Positions 8,665 to 17,477 of a stretch of DNA of 32,310 nucleotides are shown piece after piece. The notes beneath the pieces are model-generated. The model worked only from the letters and a program-made list of their open reading frames with translations. It searched no databases and was not told the DNA's origin. The first letter of the stretch is position 1; each line of letters begins with the position of its first letter. The position numbers and the translations under genes are program-made. Source of the stretch: Cytophagaceae bacterium (lineage in GTDB: Bacteria > Bacteroidota > Bacteroidia > Cytophagales > Spirosomataceae). The stretch covers positions 1-32,310 of the forward strand of contig JAJAZB010000314.1 in assembly GCA_026785975.1 (NCBI GenBank), written 5' to 3'.

Positions 8665-9351
8665 CTACCGCATCACCTCCTGCACCACCGCCAGGGATTT
8701 GATTTCGCCGAGGCCGTCGGCGTGGAGTTCATAAAATTTCAACAGGACTTCAAGCAGGTAATTCCGCATGGAGCGGTCCATGCGCAGGGCTTGGTCGTAC
8801 TGGGCCGAAGTCAGTTCGTTGAGTAGCCGAATGGCTTCATCATCAAAAACCGGAAAACCCTGTTCGCTGAGTTGCTCGGCAATTTCCTCGCCGCGCTGGG
8901 GGGCAAAACCCAGGAAAAAAGCTAGTTGCATCAGGAAAATCAGGTGGAAATTTTCGTACTGACTTTTGGCTTCGTCCAGCCAGATGACGGACTGGTTCAG
9001 GAACTTGAATAACGCCGGATTGCCCGTCTCTTCCTTCAGCGTTTTGCTTAAAATTTCCGTTAAAAACAGCGCAATCACCGACTTGGCGATTTCAAACGGA
9101 ATGCTGCTGAACGGGTAGTTGCACTTCATTTCCGACAAGCGCTGAATACCCCCCGAATCTTTGTGGTACACGACCAAATCGAGTAAAGTCAGGGGTTGGA
9201 AAAGGGCGGCTTTATTGCGTCCTTTTGCCGAGCGGACGCCATTTTCGATGTACGATTGCAGGCCAAACTCTTCGGTGTAAATTCTAACGATGACGGACGT
9301 TTCGCGGTAGCGCAGGTTATTGAGTACAAGGCCACGGGTTTTTTGAAGCAT
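8665..9351 (-). CDS. recO: DNA repair protein RecO
   Basis: MLQKTRGLVLNNLRYRETSVIVRIYTEEFGLQSYIENGVR...LQPLTLLDLVVYHK-type N-terminal OB fold of RecO. Confidence 0.9.
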   Translation of the reverse strand: MLQKTRGLVLNNLRYRETSVIVRIYTEEFGLQSYIENGVRSAKGRNKAALFQPLTLLDLVVYHKDSGGIQRLSEMKCNYPFSSIPFEIAKSVIALFLTEILSKTLKEETGNPALFKFLNQSVIWLDEAKSQYENFHLIFLMQLAFFLGFAPQRGEEIAEQLSEQGFPVFDDEAIRLLNELTSAQYDQALRMDRSMRNYLLEVLLKFYELHADGLGEIKSLAVVQEVMR

Positions 9352-9418
9352 GAATCGGGGGTTATCTGAAACAGGAAGTTAAGGAAAAATAACAACTTTT
9401 CCGGATAATTTACAACAC

Positions 9419-9452
9419 AAAAGGCCCTCGCGAGTACTTGGGAGGGCCTTTT
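9419..9452 (-). terminator. Rho-independent-like terminator downstream of the DUF1800-DUF1501 operon (possibly bidirectional)
   Basis: aaaaggccctc...gagggcctttt stem, T-rich on both sides. Confidence 0.7.
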
Positions 9453-9483
9453 GCTTTATTTACTTCGCGCTGAGTGAGTCCGC

Positions 9484-10671
9484 TCAAACGGCCAGTTTCT
9501 CAAACTTCTTCCCCAAAATCACCTCCGACGGCGTACCGAGCCAGCCATCGAGCAGGCTGGCGTAGAGGCGACGAAAATCGACGCTGTATTTCAAATCTCC
9601 TTCGTCGAGGTTGGTCAGATCAGGCCCCGCGTTGTGGATACCCCTGCCTTCTTCGCTGATCAGAAAGGCGTTGTTGGCCGTGCCGTGGTCGGTGCCGTTG
9701 GAGGCGTTCTGCTTCACCCGACGCCCAAACTCACTAAATGTCAGCACTTTGATTCGCTTCATTTGCCCGTTTTGCTTCATGTCGCCGACAAACGCGTGCA
9801 TCGCTTCGGCGTACTGGCGCAGCAAGCGTTCCTGCTGATTGGCCTGGTTGACGTGCGTATCGAAGCCCGACAACGAGACGTAATACACGTTGGTCACCAC
9901 GCCCGAGCCGATGAGTTCGGCCACCGTTTTCATCCGCCGACCCAGTTCGCTCTCGGGGTAGCTGGCGCTGGTTTTGAAGACCTTTGATTTCTCGTAAATT
10001 GATTCCGCCGACGAAAGGGTTTCGGAAAGCGTTTTGTAGAGGTAATCCACTTCGGCAAATTCCGCGTGGTTGGTTTGGGCTAACTGCTGGTAAAAGCGGT
10101 TTTGGGTCTGGTTGTACAACTTCTGCGGATTTTGCACGGCCATACCCTTCACGCGTTCGCCCTTCATCGCCAGGCTCAGGGTATCGTCGACTTCGAGCGC
10201 GTCGTAGGGTGCGCAGGTGCCGTTGCAACGGGCATCGAGGTAGCGCCCCACCCAGCCGCTACTCAGGTACTGGTTGGACTCGGAGGCGGTATGCCAGATG
10301 TCCATCGAGCGGAAGTGACTGCGGTCGGGATTGGGGTAACCCACGTTGTTGATCACCGTCACGTGCCCGTCGTCGTACAGGGCCTTTAATTTTTCGAGGG
10401 CCGGGTTGAAGCCCAGTTCGTCGTTGAGCTTCAGCACGTTTTCGGACTGAATGGCCAGCCGGGGCCGTTCGCGGTAATAAATATCATTGCGAAACGGCAC
10501 CACGGTGTTTAGCCCATCATTGCCCCCCGACAGTTGCACGACGACGAGTACCTGATTCGTCAATGGTTTGACACCCAGTTGACTGCGCTCGTACGCCTTC
10601 AAAAAATCGGGAATAAGCAGGCTACCGACCGTGGCCAGCGCCGAGTTTTGGAGGAAGTTTCTACGGTTCAT
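9484..10671 (-). CDS. DUF1501 domain-containing protein (Tat-type signal)
   Basis: MNRRNFLQNSALATVGSLLIPDFLKA...VVVQLSGGNDGLNTVVPF...TFSEFGRRVKQNASNGTDHGTANNAFLI. Confidence 0.93.
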   Translation of the reverse strand: MNRRNFLQNSALATVGSLLIPDFLKAYERSQLGVKPLTNQVLVVVQLSGGNDGLNTVVPFRNDIYYRERPRLAIQSENVLKLNDELGFNPALEKLKALYDDGHVTVINNVGYPNPDRSHFRSMDIWHTASESNQYLSSGWVGRYLDARCNGTCAPYDALEVDDTLSLAMKGERVKGMAVQNPQKLYNQTQNRFYQQLAQTNHAEFAEVDYLYKTLSETLSSAESIYEKSKVFKTSASYPESELGRRMKTVAELIGSGVVTNVYYVSLSGFDTHVNQANQQERLLRQYAEAMHAFVGDMKQNGQMKRIKVLTFSEFGRRVKQNASNGTDHGTANNAFLISEEGRGIHNAGPDLTNLDEGDLKYSVDFRRLYASLLDGWLGTPSEVILGKKFEKLAV

Positions 10672-10684
10672 AATTTCAATGAGT

Positions 10685-10775
10685 GAATGCGGTCCGCCGC
10701 GCGGGTGAATGACCGAATGATAGAATAGGAAATGCCTTTTTATTCAATCATTCGGCCGCGCGGCGGAACGCATTC
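10685..10775. repeat. Inverted repeat between DUF1800 and DUF1501 genes; arms differ by one 8-bp unit
   Basis: GAATGCGGTCCGCCGCGCGG-GTGAATGA-CCGAATGATAGAATA vs (reverse complement) GAATGCGTTCCGCCGCGCGG-CCGAATGATTGAATA. Confidence 0.85.
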
Positions 10776-10784
10776 AGAATTAGT

Positions 10785-12221
10785 TTAACATAATTGATAT
10801 TCCGGCAACGTCATGATTGCCAGGGCCATGTCGCGCACGGGGTTTTCGTTGGCTTTTTTCAAAATCAAATCGCGCTGGGCCGGGGCCAGCGGGTGCTGGA
10901 GCAGATATCCGCTCAAGGCATCGAGGAGAGCCTGCCCGCGTAGGCCGTTGAAGGCCGTTTCAAAGGCGGGCCAGTCGACGGAGGCATTCATGATTTTTCC
11001 GTCTTTTTGCGACAGGTGTTCGGTATTCACATCCCCATCTTCTTTAGCCTTGAAATTCAACTGAGCACCTCGTAGAATAATCTCGGGAAGTTTCATGCGC
11101 AGCAGCAGGCTCGACGAGTCGATCCAGGCGCGGCCACCGGGCCAACCCGCGACGTTGGGTGGATAAAACAGCACCTGATCGAGGGCTTTTTGAATGACCA
11201 GTACCGACTGCTTACCGCCGTACTCCACGCCAAAACTCCGTTGTAACCCCGCCAGCAATTCAACCGGCGATTTGATTTTGACGCCGACGTTACGCGGTTC
11301 GTAAAACCAATCGGCGGTGAAAATCGTCCGCATCAGGTCGGTGATGTCGTAGTCGGTGCGGTGGAAACGTTGGGCTAAATCGCGGACGTGCGACTCGTGC
11401 GGGGTATCGTTGACGAAATAGCGGTAAATTTTCGTGACCAGAAACCGGCTGGTTTCGGGGCGGTCGAGAATCAGTTTAAGGATGTCTTCGCCTTTGAAAT
11501 TTCCCGTTTTACCAAAAACCGTTTTGACGCCTTCGTCGTGGTGAATTTGCCAAAAAACGGCCTCGCCCGTCAGCGGATTGAAGCCCCAACCCGTGAAGGC
11601 CCGCGCGGCTTCTTTGATGTCGCGCTCGGTGTAGTTGCTTCTTCCCAACGTGAACAACTCCATGACTTCCCGCGCGAAATTTTCGTTGGGGCTTTGCTTT
11701 TTATTTTGCTGATTGTTCAAAAACTGTAGCATCGCCGGGTCCCGCGACACGGCCAGCAGGAGGTCGCCAAACTTGCCCAGCGCGTGTTGCCGCAGCACGT
11801 TGTTTTGCTGCTGGACAAACGCCGGATTGAGTACCCGGCAGGCAAAATGCCCGTGCCAAAACAGCGTCATTTTCTCGCGTAGCGCACTTTCTCCCGCGCC
11901 CATCCGAGTCAACCACTGGTAGTTGAGATCACCGATTTTACCCCGGTTTTCCTTAATTAAATCCTTGAGCATTTCGCGTTTTTCGGCGGTGGGCATTTGG
12001 TCGCGTCGGCTCACCATGTCACGGAGGGCCTTCCGGTTGTAGCCCGGTTCCCCGGCCGTTTCGTGTTCCAGCGGCTGGAACTGCTGAGCATCCCGCACGA
12101 GTTGGCCGACGAGTTGGCCAATCGACTTTTTGCTGGCTGCCTGCACGTCCTGCGGCGTGGCTCCGAAGCCCGCCCGCCAGAACAAGTGCTGTATTTTCGT
12201 TTGTTGAGTCATTTCCCGCAT
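10785..12221 (-). CDS. DUF1800 domain-containing protein
   Basis: QHLFWRAGFGATPQDV...MTLFWHGHFACRV...NFAREVMELFTLGRSNYTERDIKEAARAFTGW...PPNVAGWPGGRAWIDSSSLL. Confidence 0.93.
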   Translation of the reverse strand: MREMTQQTKIQHLFWRAGFGATPQDVQAASKKSIGQLVGQLVRDAQQFQPLEHETAGEPGYNRKALRDMVSRRDQMPTAEKREMLKDLIKENRGKIGDLNYQWLTRMGAGESALREKMTLFWHGHFACRVLNPAFVQQQNNVLRQHALGKFGDLLLAVSRDPAMLQFLNNQQNKKQSPNENFAREVMELFTLGRSNYTERDIKEAARAFTGWGFNPLTGEAVFWQIHHDEGVKTVFGKTGNFKGEDILKLILDRPETSRFLVTKIYRYFVNDTPHESHVRDLAQRFHRTDYDITDLMRTIFTADWFYEPRNVGVKIKSPVELLAGLQRSFGVEYGGKQSVLVIQKALDQVLFYPPNVAGWPGGRAWIDSSSLLLRMKLPEIILRGAQLNFKAKEDGDVNTEHLSQKDGKIMNASVDWPAFETAFNGLRGQALLDALSGYLLQHPLAPAQRDLILKKANENPVRDMALAIMTLPEYQLC

Positions 12222-12327
12222 ATCCCGACAAAATATTTTTCTTCTAGGATGCGTTAACGGCTATTTCGTTTAACCTGAATTTTTATTAAAAGATGTTAAC
12301 TTGCCGTTCCTACAAACCGCTTTAATC

Positions 12328-13197
12328 ATGTTTTTACGAAGTATTATCGTACTGGCCACGCTCTGTTTGCTTTCGTTTTGCCAGAAAAAAGATAACCTGC
12401 CCCCCGCCCCCGGCCCGGCTACGGGTACCGTACCGGCTGCCCCGGCACCGACCTACTCATTCGACGAAAAGCCCATTTGGGCCGACGAGTTCGATGAGGC
12501 CGGCTTGCCCGACGCCAAACGCTGGGGTTACGACGTGGGTGGTAGCGGTTGGGGCAACAACGAGTTGCAATTTTACACGGAAAAAAAGTCGGAGAATGCC
12601 CGCGTCGAAAACGGAAATCTCGTCATCGAAGCGCGGAAGGAACCCGTCGGCAACCGCGCCTACTCCTCGGCCCGACTGGTGACGAAGGGCAAAGGCGATT
12701 TTACGTACGGGCGTTTTGAAGTGCGGGCCAAATTGCCCAAAGGCCGGGGTACCTGGCCCGCCATCTGGACGCTCGCCAGCCAGAGCAGCTACGGCAGCAA
12801 TTACTGGCCCGACAACGGCGAAATCGACATCATGGAGCACGTGGGTTTCGACCCCGGTCGTGTACACGTTAATGTGCATACGAAGGCGTTCAACCACGCC
12901 ATCAAAACCAATAAAGGCAGTAATACCCTCGTGCCGGATTTCGCGGAAACTTTCCACGTGTACCGCGTGGACTGGACGCCCAGCGACATGAATTTTTTCG
13001 TGGATGACAAAGCGATTTTCCGCTTCGAAAATTCGGGCAAGGGTTGGGCGGAATGGCCCTACGACAAGCCGCAACACCTACTGCTCAACATCGCCGTGGG
13101 TGGCAATTGGGGCGGGCAGCAAGGTGTAGACGATAGTATTTTTCCGCAACGCATGGAAGTGGATTACGTGCGGGTGTATAAGTTGGTGACGAAGTAA
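12328..13197 (+). CDS. Glycoside hydrolase family 16 beta-glucanase (laminarinase-like), lipoprotein
   Basis: Lipobox LLSFC; catalytic signature GEIDIMEHVG; WPAIWTLASQ; NIAVGGNWGG. Confidence 0.92.
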   Translation: MFLRSIIVLATLCLLSFCQKKDNLPPAPGPATGTVPAAPAPTYSFDEKPIWADEFDEAGLPDAKRWGYDVGGSGWGNNELQFYTEKKSENARVENGNLVIEARKEPVGNRAYSSARLVTKGKGDFTYGRFEVRAKLPKGRGTWPAIWTLASQSSYGSNYWPDNGEIDIMEHVGFDPGRVHVNVHTKAFNHAIKTNKGSNTLVPDFAETFHVYRVDWTPSDMNFFVDDKAIFRFENSGKGWAEWPYDKPQHLLLNIAVGGNWGGQQGVDDSIFPQRMEVDYVRVYKLVTK

Positions 13198-13198
13198 T

Positions 13199-13335
13199 TT
13201 TTTTGTCTGAACCAGGATTGGCCGGGATTTAAGGATTTACGGGATGGTCGATTCTTCAGGATAATTGACTCCTAAATTCTGAATTTATATCCTGTAAATC
13301 CTTAAATCCCGGCCAATCCTGGTTCAGACAAAAAA
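13199..13335. repeat. 47-bp-arm inverted repeat between convergent GH16 and ileS genes; may act as a bidirectional terminator
   Basis: ttttttgtctgaaccaggattggccgggatttaaggatttacgggat (13199-13245) vs 13289-13335, one mismatch. Confidence 0.9.
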
Positions 13336-13352
13336 GACAATCCAGACAATGA

Positions 13353-16300
13353 TCAAACAACCTCTACTCTCACTTCCAATTGGTACTCATCCATGTCGAC
13401 GACTACGGCATCGTGGAGTTCGGGGAGGAAATTGAGGCTCAACGCCTGGGTTTCAGTGCAGATGTATTCGCGGTTGGCTTCGAGGGCGGTTTTCACTAAT
13501 TCTGCGGGCGTTTTTACCGAAATAGTAATTCGGTCGGTCACGTCAAAACCCTGATCCTTACGCACATTCTGAATCCGGTTGACGAAATCGCGGGCGATGC
13601 CTTCGTGGCGCAAATCGTCAGTGAGGGTTACGTCGAGGGCAACCGTCAATCCAGCTTCCTGGGCGGTTAAAAAACCGGGCAAATCCTCGCTCTGGATTTC
13701 AACGTCTTCAAGGTTAATTAGAAATTGGAAATTGGAAATTAGAAATTGACCATTCTTCTCCAATTCCGCAATGTCCGTGGCGGTCATGGCCTGAATGCCA
13801 TTGGCGACTTCCTTCATTTTCGGCCCGAATTTTGGCCCCAGGGTTTTAAAATTCGGCTTTACCTTTTTGTTCAAAATTCCCGAGGCGTCGTCCAGGTACT
13901 CAACGGCTTTTACGTTGACTTCGGCTTTAATCAGGTCTTCAACGCGAGCCAATTGGCGCTTCACATCAGCGTTGAGTACCGGAATCAGTACCCGCGAAAG
14001 TGGCTGCCGCACCTTGAGCCGGTTCACTTTACGGATCGAATGCACGAGCGACGAAACCCGTTGGGCTAAATCCATCGAAGCCTCCAGTTCGGGGTCGATG
14101 TGTTCGCTTTCGGCCGGGTGCAGGGTCGTTAGGTGGACGGACTCGTGGCGCAACGGCGAGCGCATGGCTTTGGCCTTGCCCCGAATGTGATTAGTCATGT
14201 TGCGGTACAGCCAATCGGCGTAAAACGGCGCAATGGGCGACATCAACTGGGAAACCGTCACCAGGCAATGTTGCAGGGTTTCGTACCCGGCGCGTTTGTC
14301 TTCCGTCAGGCCGCCCCGCCAGAAACGCCGCCTCGACAAGCGCAAATACCAGTTGGAAAGCTGATCGGTCACAAAATCCTGAATGGCCCGGCCCGCTTTG
14401 GTCACGTCGTAATCTGCGTAAAACGCATCGACATCTTTAATCAGCGAGTTCAATTTCGACAAAATCCAGCGGTCGAGTTCGGGGAGTTTTTCGTGGGGGA
14501 GGCGGTCAAACTCATTGAGTTCGTAACCGTCGACGTTGGCATAGAGCGCAAAAAACGCGTAGGTGTTGGTGAGGGTACCAAAAAACTTATTGCGCACTTC
14601 CGTCACGCCGTCGAGGTTAAACCGCAGGTTGTCCCAGGGGTTGGCGTTGGTGGCCATGTACCAGCGCACCGGGTCGGCCCCGTACTGATCCAGGGTTTTA
14701 AACGGGTCGGCCGCGTTGCCCAGGCGCTTCGACATTTTGTTGCCGTTTTTGTCGAGTACCAAGCCCGTCGACAACACGTTTTTAAACGCAACCGAATCAT
14801 TTAACAACGTGGAAAGGGCGTGGAGGGTAAAGAACCAACCCCGGGTTTGATCGACGCCCTCCGAGATGAAATCGGCGGGGTAGCTTTTTTCAAAAATCTC
14901 CTTGTTTTCAAACGGGTAGTGCCATTGCGCGTACGGCATCGCGCCCGAATCGAACCAAACGTCAATGAGGTCGAGTTCGCGAGTCATGACTTTCCCGGAG
15001 GGTGAAACCAGATAGATTTCATCGACGTAGGGGCGGTGGAGGTCAAGGGCCTCACCCCCCGGCCCCCTCTCCGATGGAGAGGGGGTGCGCTGATGGAGGA
15101 GTTTTTCGGCTTCGGCCTGGATGCTGTTTTTTACCCGTTCCGTTTCATTCAGGACTTCTTCGTTTGTAAACCGAATGACGTCAAACCCGGCTTCTTTCAA
15201 ATACTCGGTTCGAGCCTGATCGTACTGCGGATAATCTGCCGTTTGATGAATTTCTCCATCCACTTCCACAACTAGACGAGCGGGTATCGAAACAAAATCG
15301 GCGATGTATACGCCAATGGCGTACTGACGCCGGAATTTCACCCCTAAGTTGTTATTGCGTACGACCTGCCATAGCGTATCTTCAGCTTTAGTCGGTGCTT
15401 TCCGATTCGAGCGTCCATATTCCTTCAGAATCCGCCAAGCATCTTCGTTAGCCGTAAACACATTATCCACCAAGGCATTACCCCCCTCTCCATCGGAGAA
15501 GGGCCGGGGGTGAGGCTTTGTGCGGCTACCCACGATTTTCGCCAGAAACATCTCATTCGCCGCCCGTTGCTCCTCGCTCAGTGCGTCGTCTTTCAGCGCG
15601 TGTTTGATGCTGCTTTCCAGTTCAGCAATCGAGCCGATGCACACTTCCTCGCCATCCTCACTGCGCCAGATGGGTAGTGGCGTTCCCCAGTAGCGACTCC
15701 GGCTCAGGTTCCAGTCTACGAGGTTTTCGAGCCAGTTGCCAAACCGCCCCGTACCCGTGCTTTCGGGCTTCCAGTTGATGGTTTTGTTGAGCGCAATCAG
15801 CTTGTCCTTTACCGCCGTGGTGCGGATAAACCAACTGTCGAGCGGGTAGTAGAGCACCGGCTTGTCGGTGCGCCAGCAGTGCGGGTACGGGTGATCGAAT
15901 TTTTGGACGTTAAACGCCTTATTTTCCGTCTTCAATTTGATGCCGATGCGCTCATCGACCGAGAGGTATTTCTCCCGCGCCTGCTTTACCCGTTCGGCTT
16001 CTTTTTCCTCGTCCGACAGGTATTGTTCTTTCACAAATTCCCCGGCGAAGTCGGTGATCTCCGCCACAAACCGGCCCCGCTTGTCCACGATGGGCACCTC
16101 CTTACCAGTTTCGTCCTTCACCATGATCGACGGAATGCCGGTTTGCCGGGCCACCCGGAAGTCATCCGCCCCGAAGGTGGGCGAGGTGTGAACGACGCCG
16201 GTACCGTCCTCGGTCGTGACAAAATCGCCGGAAATCACCCGGAAAGCAGGCAGAGTGCCCGGCCGGATTTCGGGCGTGACGTAAGGCAATAACTGCTCGT

Positions 16301-17264
16301 ACTCGACGCCTTCGAGGTGTGCGCCTTTGATATTCATCACTACGGTCCAGGGAATGAGTTTGTCGCCGTCGTGGTAGGTTGTGAAATCGGCGTCCTGGCC
16401 TTTTTCGCTGAAATACGCCAACACGCGGTCTTTGGCCAGCACCACGTTGACGGGCAGGTAGGTGTAGGGGTTCAGGGTTTTGACCAACGCGTAGTCAATG
16501 TTTTTGCCCACGGTCAGGGCCGAGTTGGCGGGTAACGTCCAGGGCGTGGTCGTCCAGGCCAGGATATACACGTAATTGGTGCTGGCGGCGTCGAAGAGGT
16601 AGGCCGATTTGCCGGTGAGTTTCACCTTAAACTGCGCCACGATGCTCACGTCCTTGATTTCCTTGTACGTGCCGGGCATATTCAACTCGTGGGAACTCAA
16701 GCCCGTACCCGCCGCCGGAGAGTACGGCTGAATGGTGTAACCCTTGTAAAGTAAACCCTTGTTGTACAGTTCCTTGAGCAGGTACCACAGCGTTTCGATG
16801 TACTCGTTTTCATAGGTGACGTACGGGTGCTCAAGGTCCACCCAGTAGCCCATACGCTCGGTCAGGGTGTTCCACTGGTCGGTAAATTTCATGACCGCTT
16901 CCCGGCACTTCTGGTTGTAGTCGGCGATCGAAATAGTTTTGCCAATATCTTCCTTCGTGATGCCCAACTCCTTTTCCACCTGCAATTCGATGGGCAGGCC
17001 GTGGGTATCCCAACCGCCTTTGCGCTTCACCTGATTGCCTTTGAGGGTTTGATAGCGGCAAAAAACGTCCTTGATGGTCCGGGCCATGACGTGGTGAATC
17101 CCCGGCGAGCCATTGGCCGAAGGCGGGCCTTCGTAAAACGTAAAGCTGGGCTGGCCCTCCCGCTGGCTAACCGACGCTTCAAAAATGCCATTCTCTTGCC
17201 AAAACGCGAGAATTTCATCGGCCACGGCGGCGTAATCGAGGGCTTTGTATTCGTTAAAGTTCAT
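13353..17264 (-). CDS. ileS: Isoleucyl-tRNA synthetase, interrupted in frame by a DUF559 nuclease-domain insert
   Basis: MNFNEYKALDYAAVADEILAFWQENGIFEASVSQREGQPSFTFYEGPPSANGSPGIHHVMARTIKDVFCRYQTLKG; NKMSKRLGN; LDLIDVWFDSGAMPYAQ; uninterrupted 1303-codon ORF. Confidence 0.96.
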   Translation of the reverse strand: MNFNEYKALDYAAVADEILAFWQENGIFEASVSQREGQPSFTFYEGPPSANGSPGIHHVMARTIKDVFCRYQTLKGNQVKRKGGWDTHGLPIELQVEKELGITKEDIGKTISIADYNQKCREAVMKFTDQWNTLTERMGYWVDLEHPYVTYENEYIETLWYLLKELYNKGLLYKGYTIQPYSPAAGTGLSSHELNMPGTYKEIKDVSIVAQFKVKLTGKSAYLFDAASTNYVYILAWTTTPWTLPANSALTVGKNIDYALVKTLNPYTYLPVNVVLAKDRVLAYFSEKGQDADFTTYHDGDKLIPWTVVMNIKGAHLEGVEYEQLLPYVTPEIRPGTLPAFRVISGDFVTTEDGTGVVHTSPTFGADDFRVARQTGIPSIMVKDETGKEVPIVDKRGRFVAEITDFAGEFVKEQYLSDEEKEAERVKQAREKYLSVDERIGIKLKTENKAFNVQKFDHPYPHCWRTDKPVLYYPLDSWFIRTTAVKDKLIALNKTINWKPESTGTGRFGNWLENLVDWNLSRSRYWGTPLPIWRSEDGEEVCIGSIAELESSIKHALKDDALSEEQRAANEMFLAKIVGSRTKPHPRPFSDGEGGNALVDNVFTANEDAWRILKEYGRSNRKAPTKAEDTLWQVVRNNNLGVKFRRQYAIGVYIADFVSIPARLVVEVDGEIHQTADYPQYDQARTEYLKEAGFDVIRFTNEEVLNETERVKNSIQAEAEKLLHQRTPSPSERGPGGEALDLHRPYVDEIYLVSPSGKVMTRELDLIDVWFDSGAMPYAQWHYPFENKEIFEKSYPADFISEGVDQTRGWFFTLHALSTLLNDSVAFKNVLSTGLVLDKNGNKMSKRLGNAADPFKTLDQYGADPVRWYMATNANPWDNLRFNLDGVTEVRNKFFGTLTNTYAFFALYANVDGYELNEFDRLPHEKLPELDRWILSKLNSLIKDVDAFYADYDVTKAGRAIQDFVTDQLSNWYLRLSRRRFWRGGLTEDKRAGYETLQHCLVTVSQLMSPIAPFYADWLYRNMTNHIRGKAKAMRSPLRHESVHLTTLHPAESEHIDPELEASMDLAQRVSSLVHSIRKVNRLKVRQPLSRVLIPVLNADVKRQLARVEDLIKAEVNVKAVEYLDDASGILNKKVKPNFKTLGPKFGPKMKEVANGIQAMTATDIAELEKNGQFLISNFQFLINLEDVEIQSEDLPGFLTAQEAGLTVALDVTLTDDLRHEGIARDFVNRIQNVRKDQGFDVTDRITISVKTPAELVKTALEANREYICTETQALSLNFLPELHDAVVVDMDEYQLEVRVEVV
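13716..13749 (-). repeat. In-frame AT-rich 7-8-bp word array inside ileS (encodes QFLISNFQFLIN)
   Basis: aattagaaattggaaattggaaattagaaattga. Confidence 0.8.
15049..15516 (-). mobile_element. 468-bp palindrome-ended insert in ileS encoding a DUF559/Vsr-like endonuclease domain
   Basis: Inverted ends gcctcaccccccggccccctctccgatggagaggggg / cccccctctccatcggagaagggccgggggtgaggc; encoded KAPTKAEDTLWQVVRNNNLGVKFRRQYAIGVYIADFVSIPARLVVEVDGEIHQTADYPQYDQARTEYLKEAGFDVIRFTNEEVL. Confidence 0.85.
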
Positions 17265-17277
17265 GGGAATTGCCTGT

Positions 17278-17311
17278 AAAAAAGAGGACGGATTTCTGGT
17301 GAAACCCGTCC
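17278..17311 (-). terminator. Terminator-like hairpin plus T-run in the 5' leader of ileS (candidate attenuator)
   Basis: Minus strand GGACGGGTTTC-ACCA-GAAATCCGTCC-TCTTTTTT; 11-bp stem with one G-U in RNA. Confidence 0.55.
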
Positions 17312-17329
17312 GCTTCGGACTTAGTGGCA

Positions 17330-17337
17330 CAAAGTTA
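17330..17337 (-). promoter_or_regulatory. Putative Bacteroidota -7 box (TAACTTTG) for ileS
   Basis: Matches TAnnTTTG; about 60-70 nt upstream of ATG 17264; no convincing -33 TTTG seen. Confidence 0.4.
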
Positions 17338-17477
17338 CGCGATTTGAAGCGGTTTTAGAATGGTGCTTTTTTCGCCCCTCCCGTTTCGTTCGGATCGCTT
17401 TCGCTTTCGCTGTACGCATCAACCGGTTAAGCCCACGTCGCTATGTCCTTTTTTCTGCTTTTTTTTGTAAAACTTCG

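Noticed and set aside
9484-12221. DUF1501-DUF1800 gene pair as a novel system
   Set aside because: This pairing is common in Bacteroidota and Planctomycetes; function unclear but arrangement is ordinary.
15049-15516. Intein in ileS
   Set aside because: No Cys/Ser N-terminal splice junction, no block B TxxH or C-terminal HN motif; ends are palindrome-derived PHPRPFSDGEGG and RTPSPSERGPGGEA.
15049-15516. Target-site duplication flanking the ileS insert
   Set aside because: Flanks ...CCGCACAAA|GCCTCAC and GTGAGGC|CCTTGACC show no convincing direct repeat, so no TSD is claimed.
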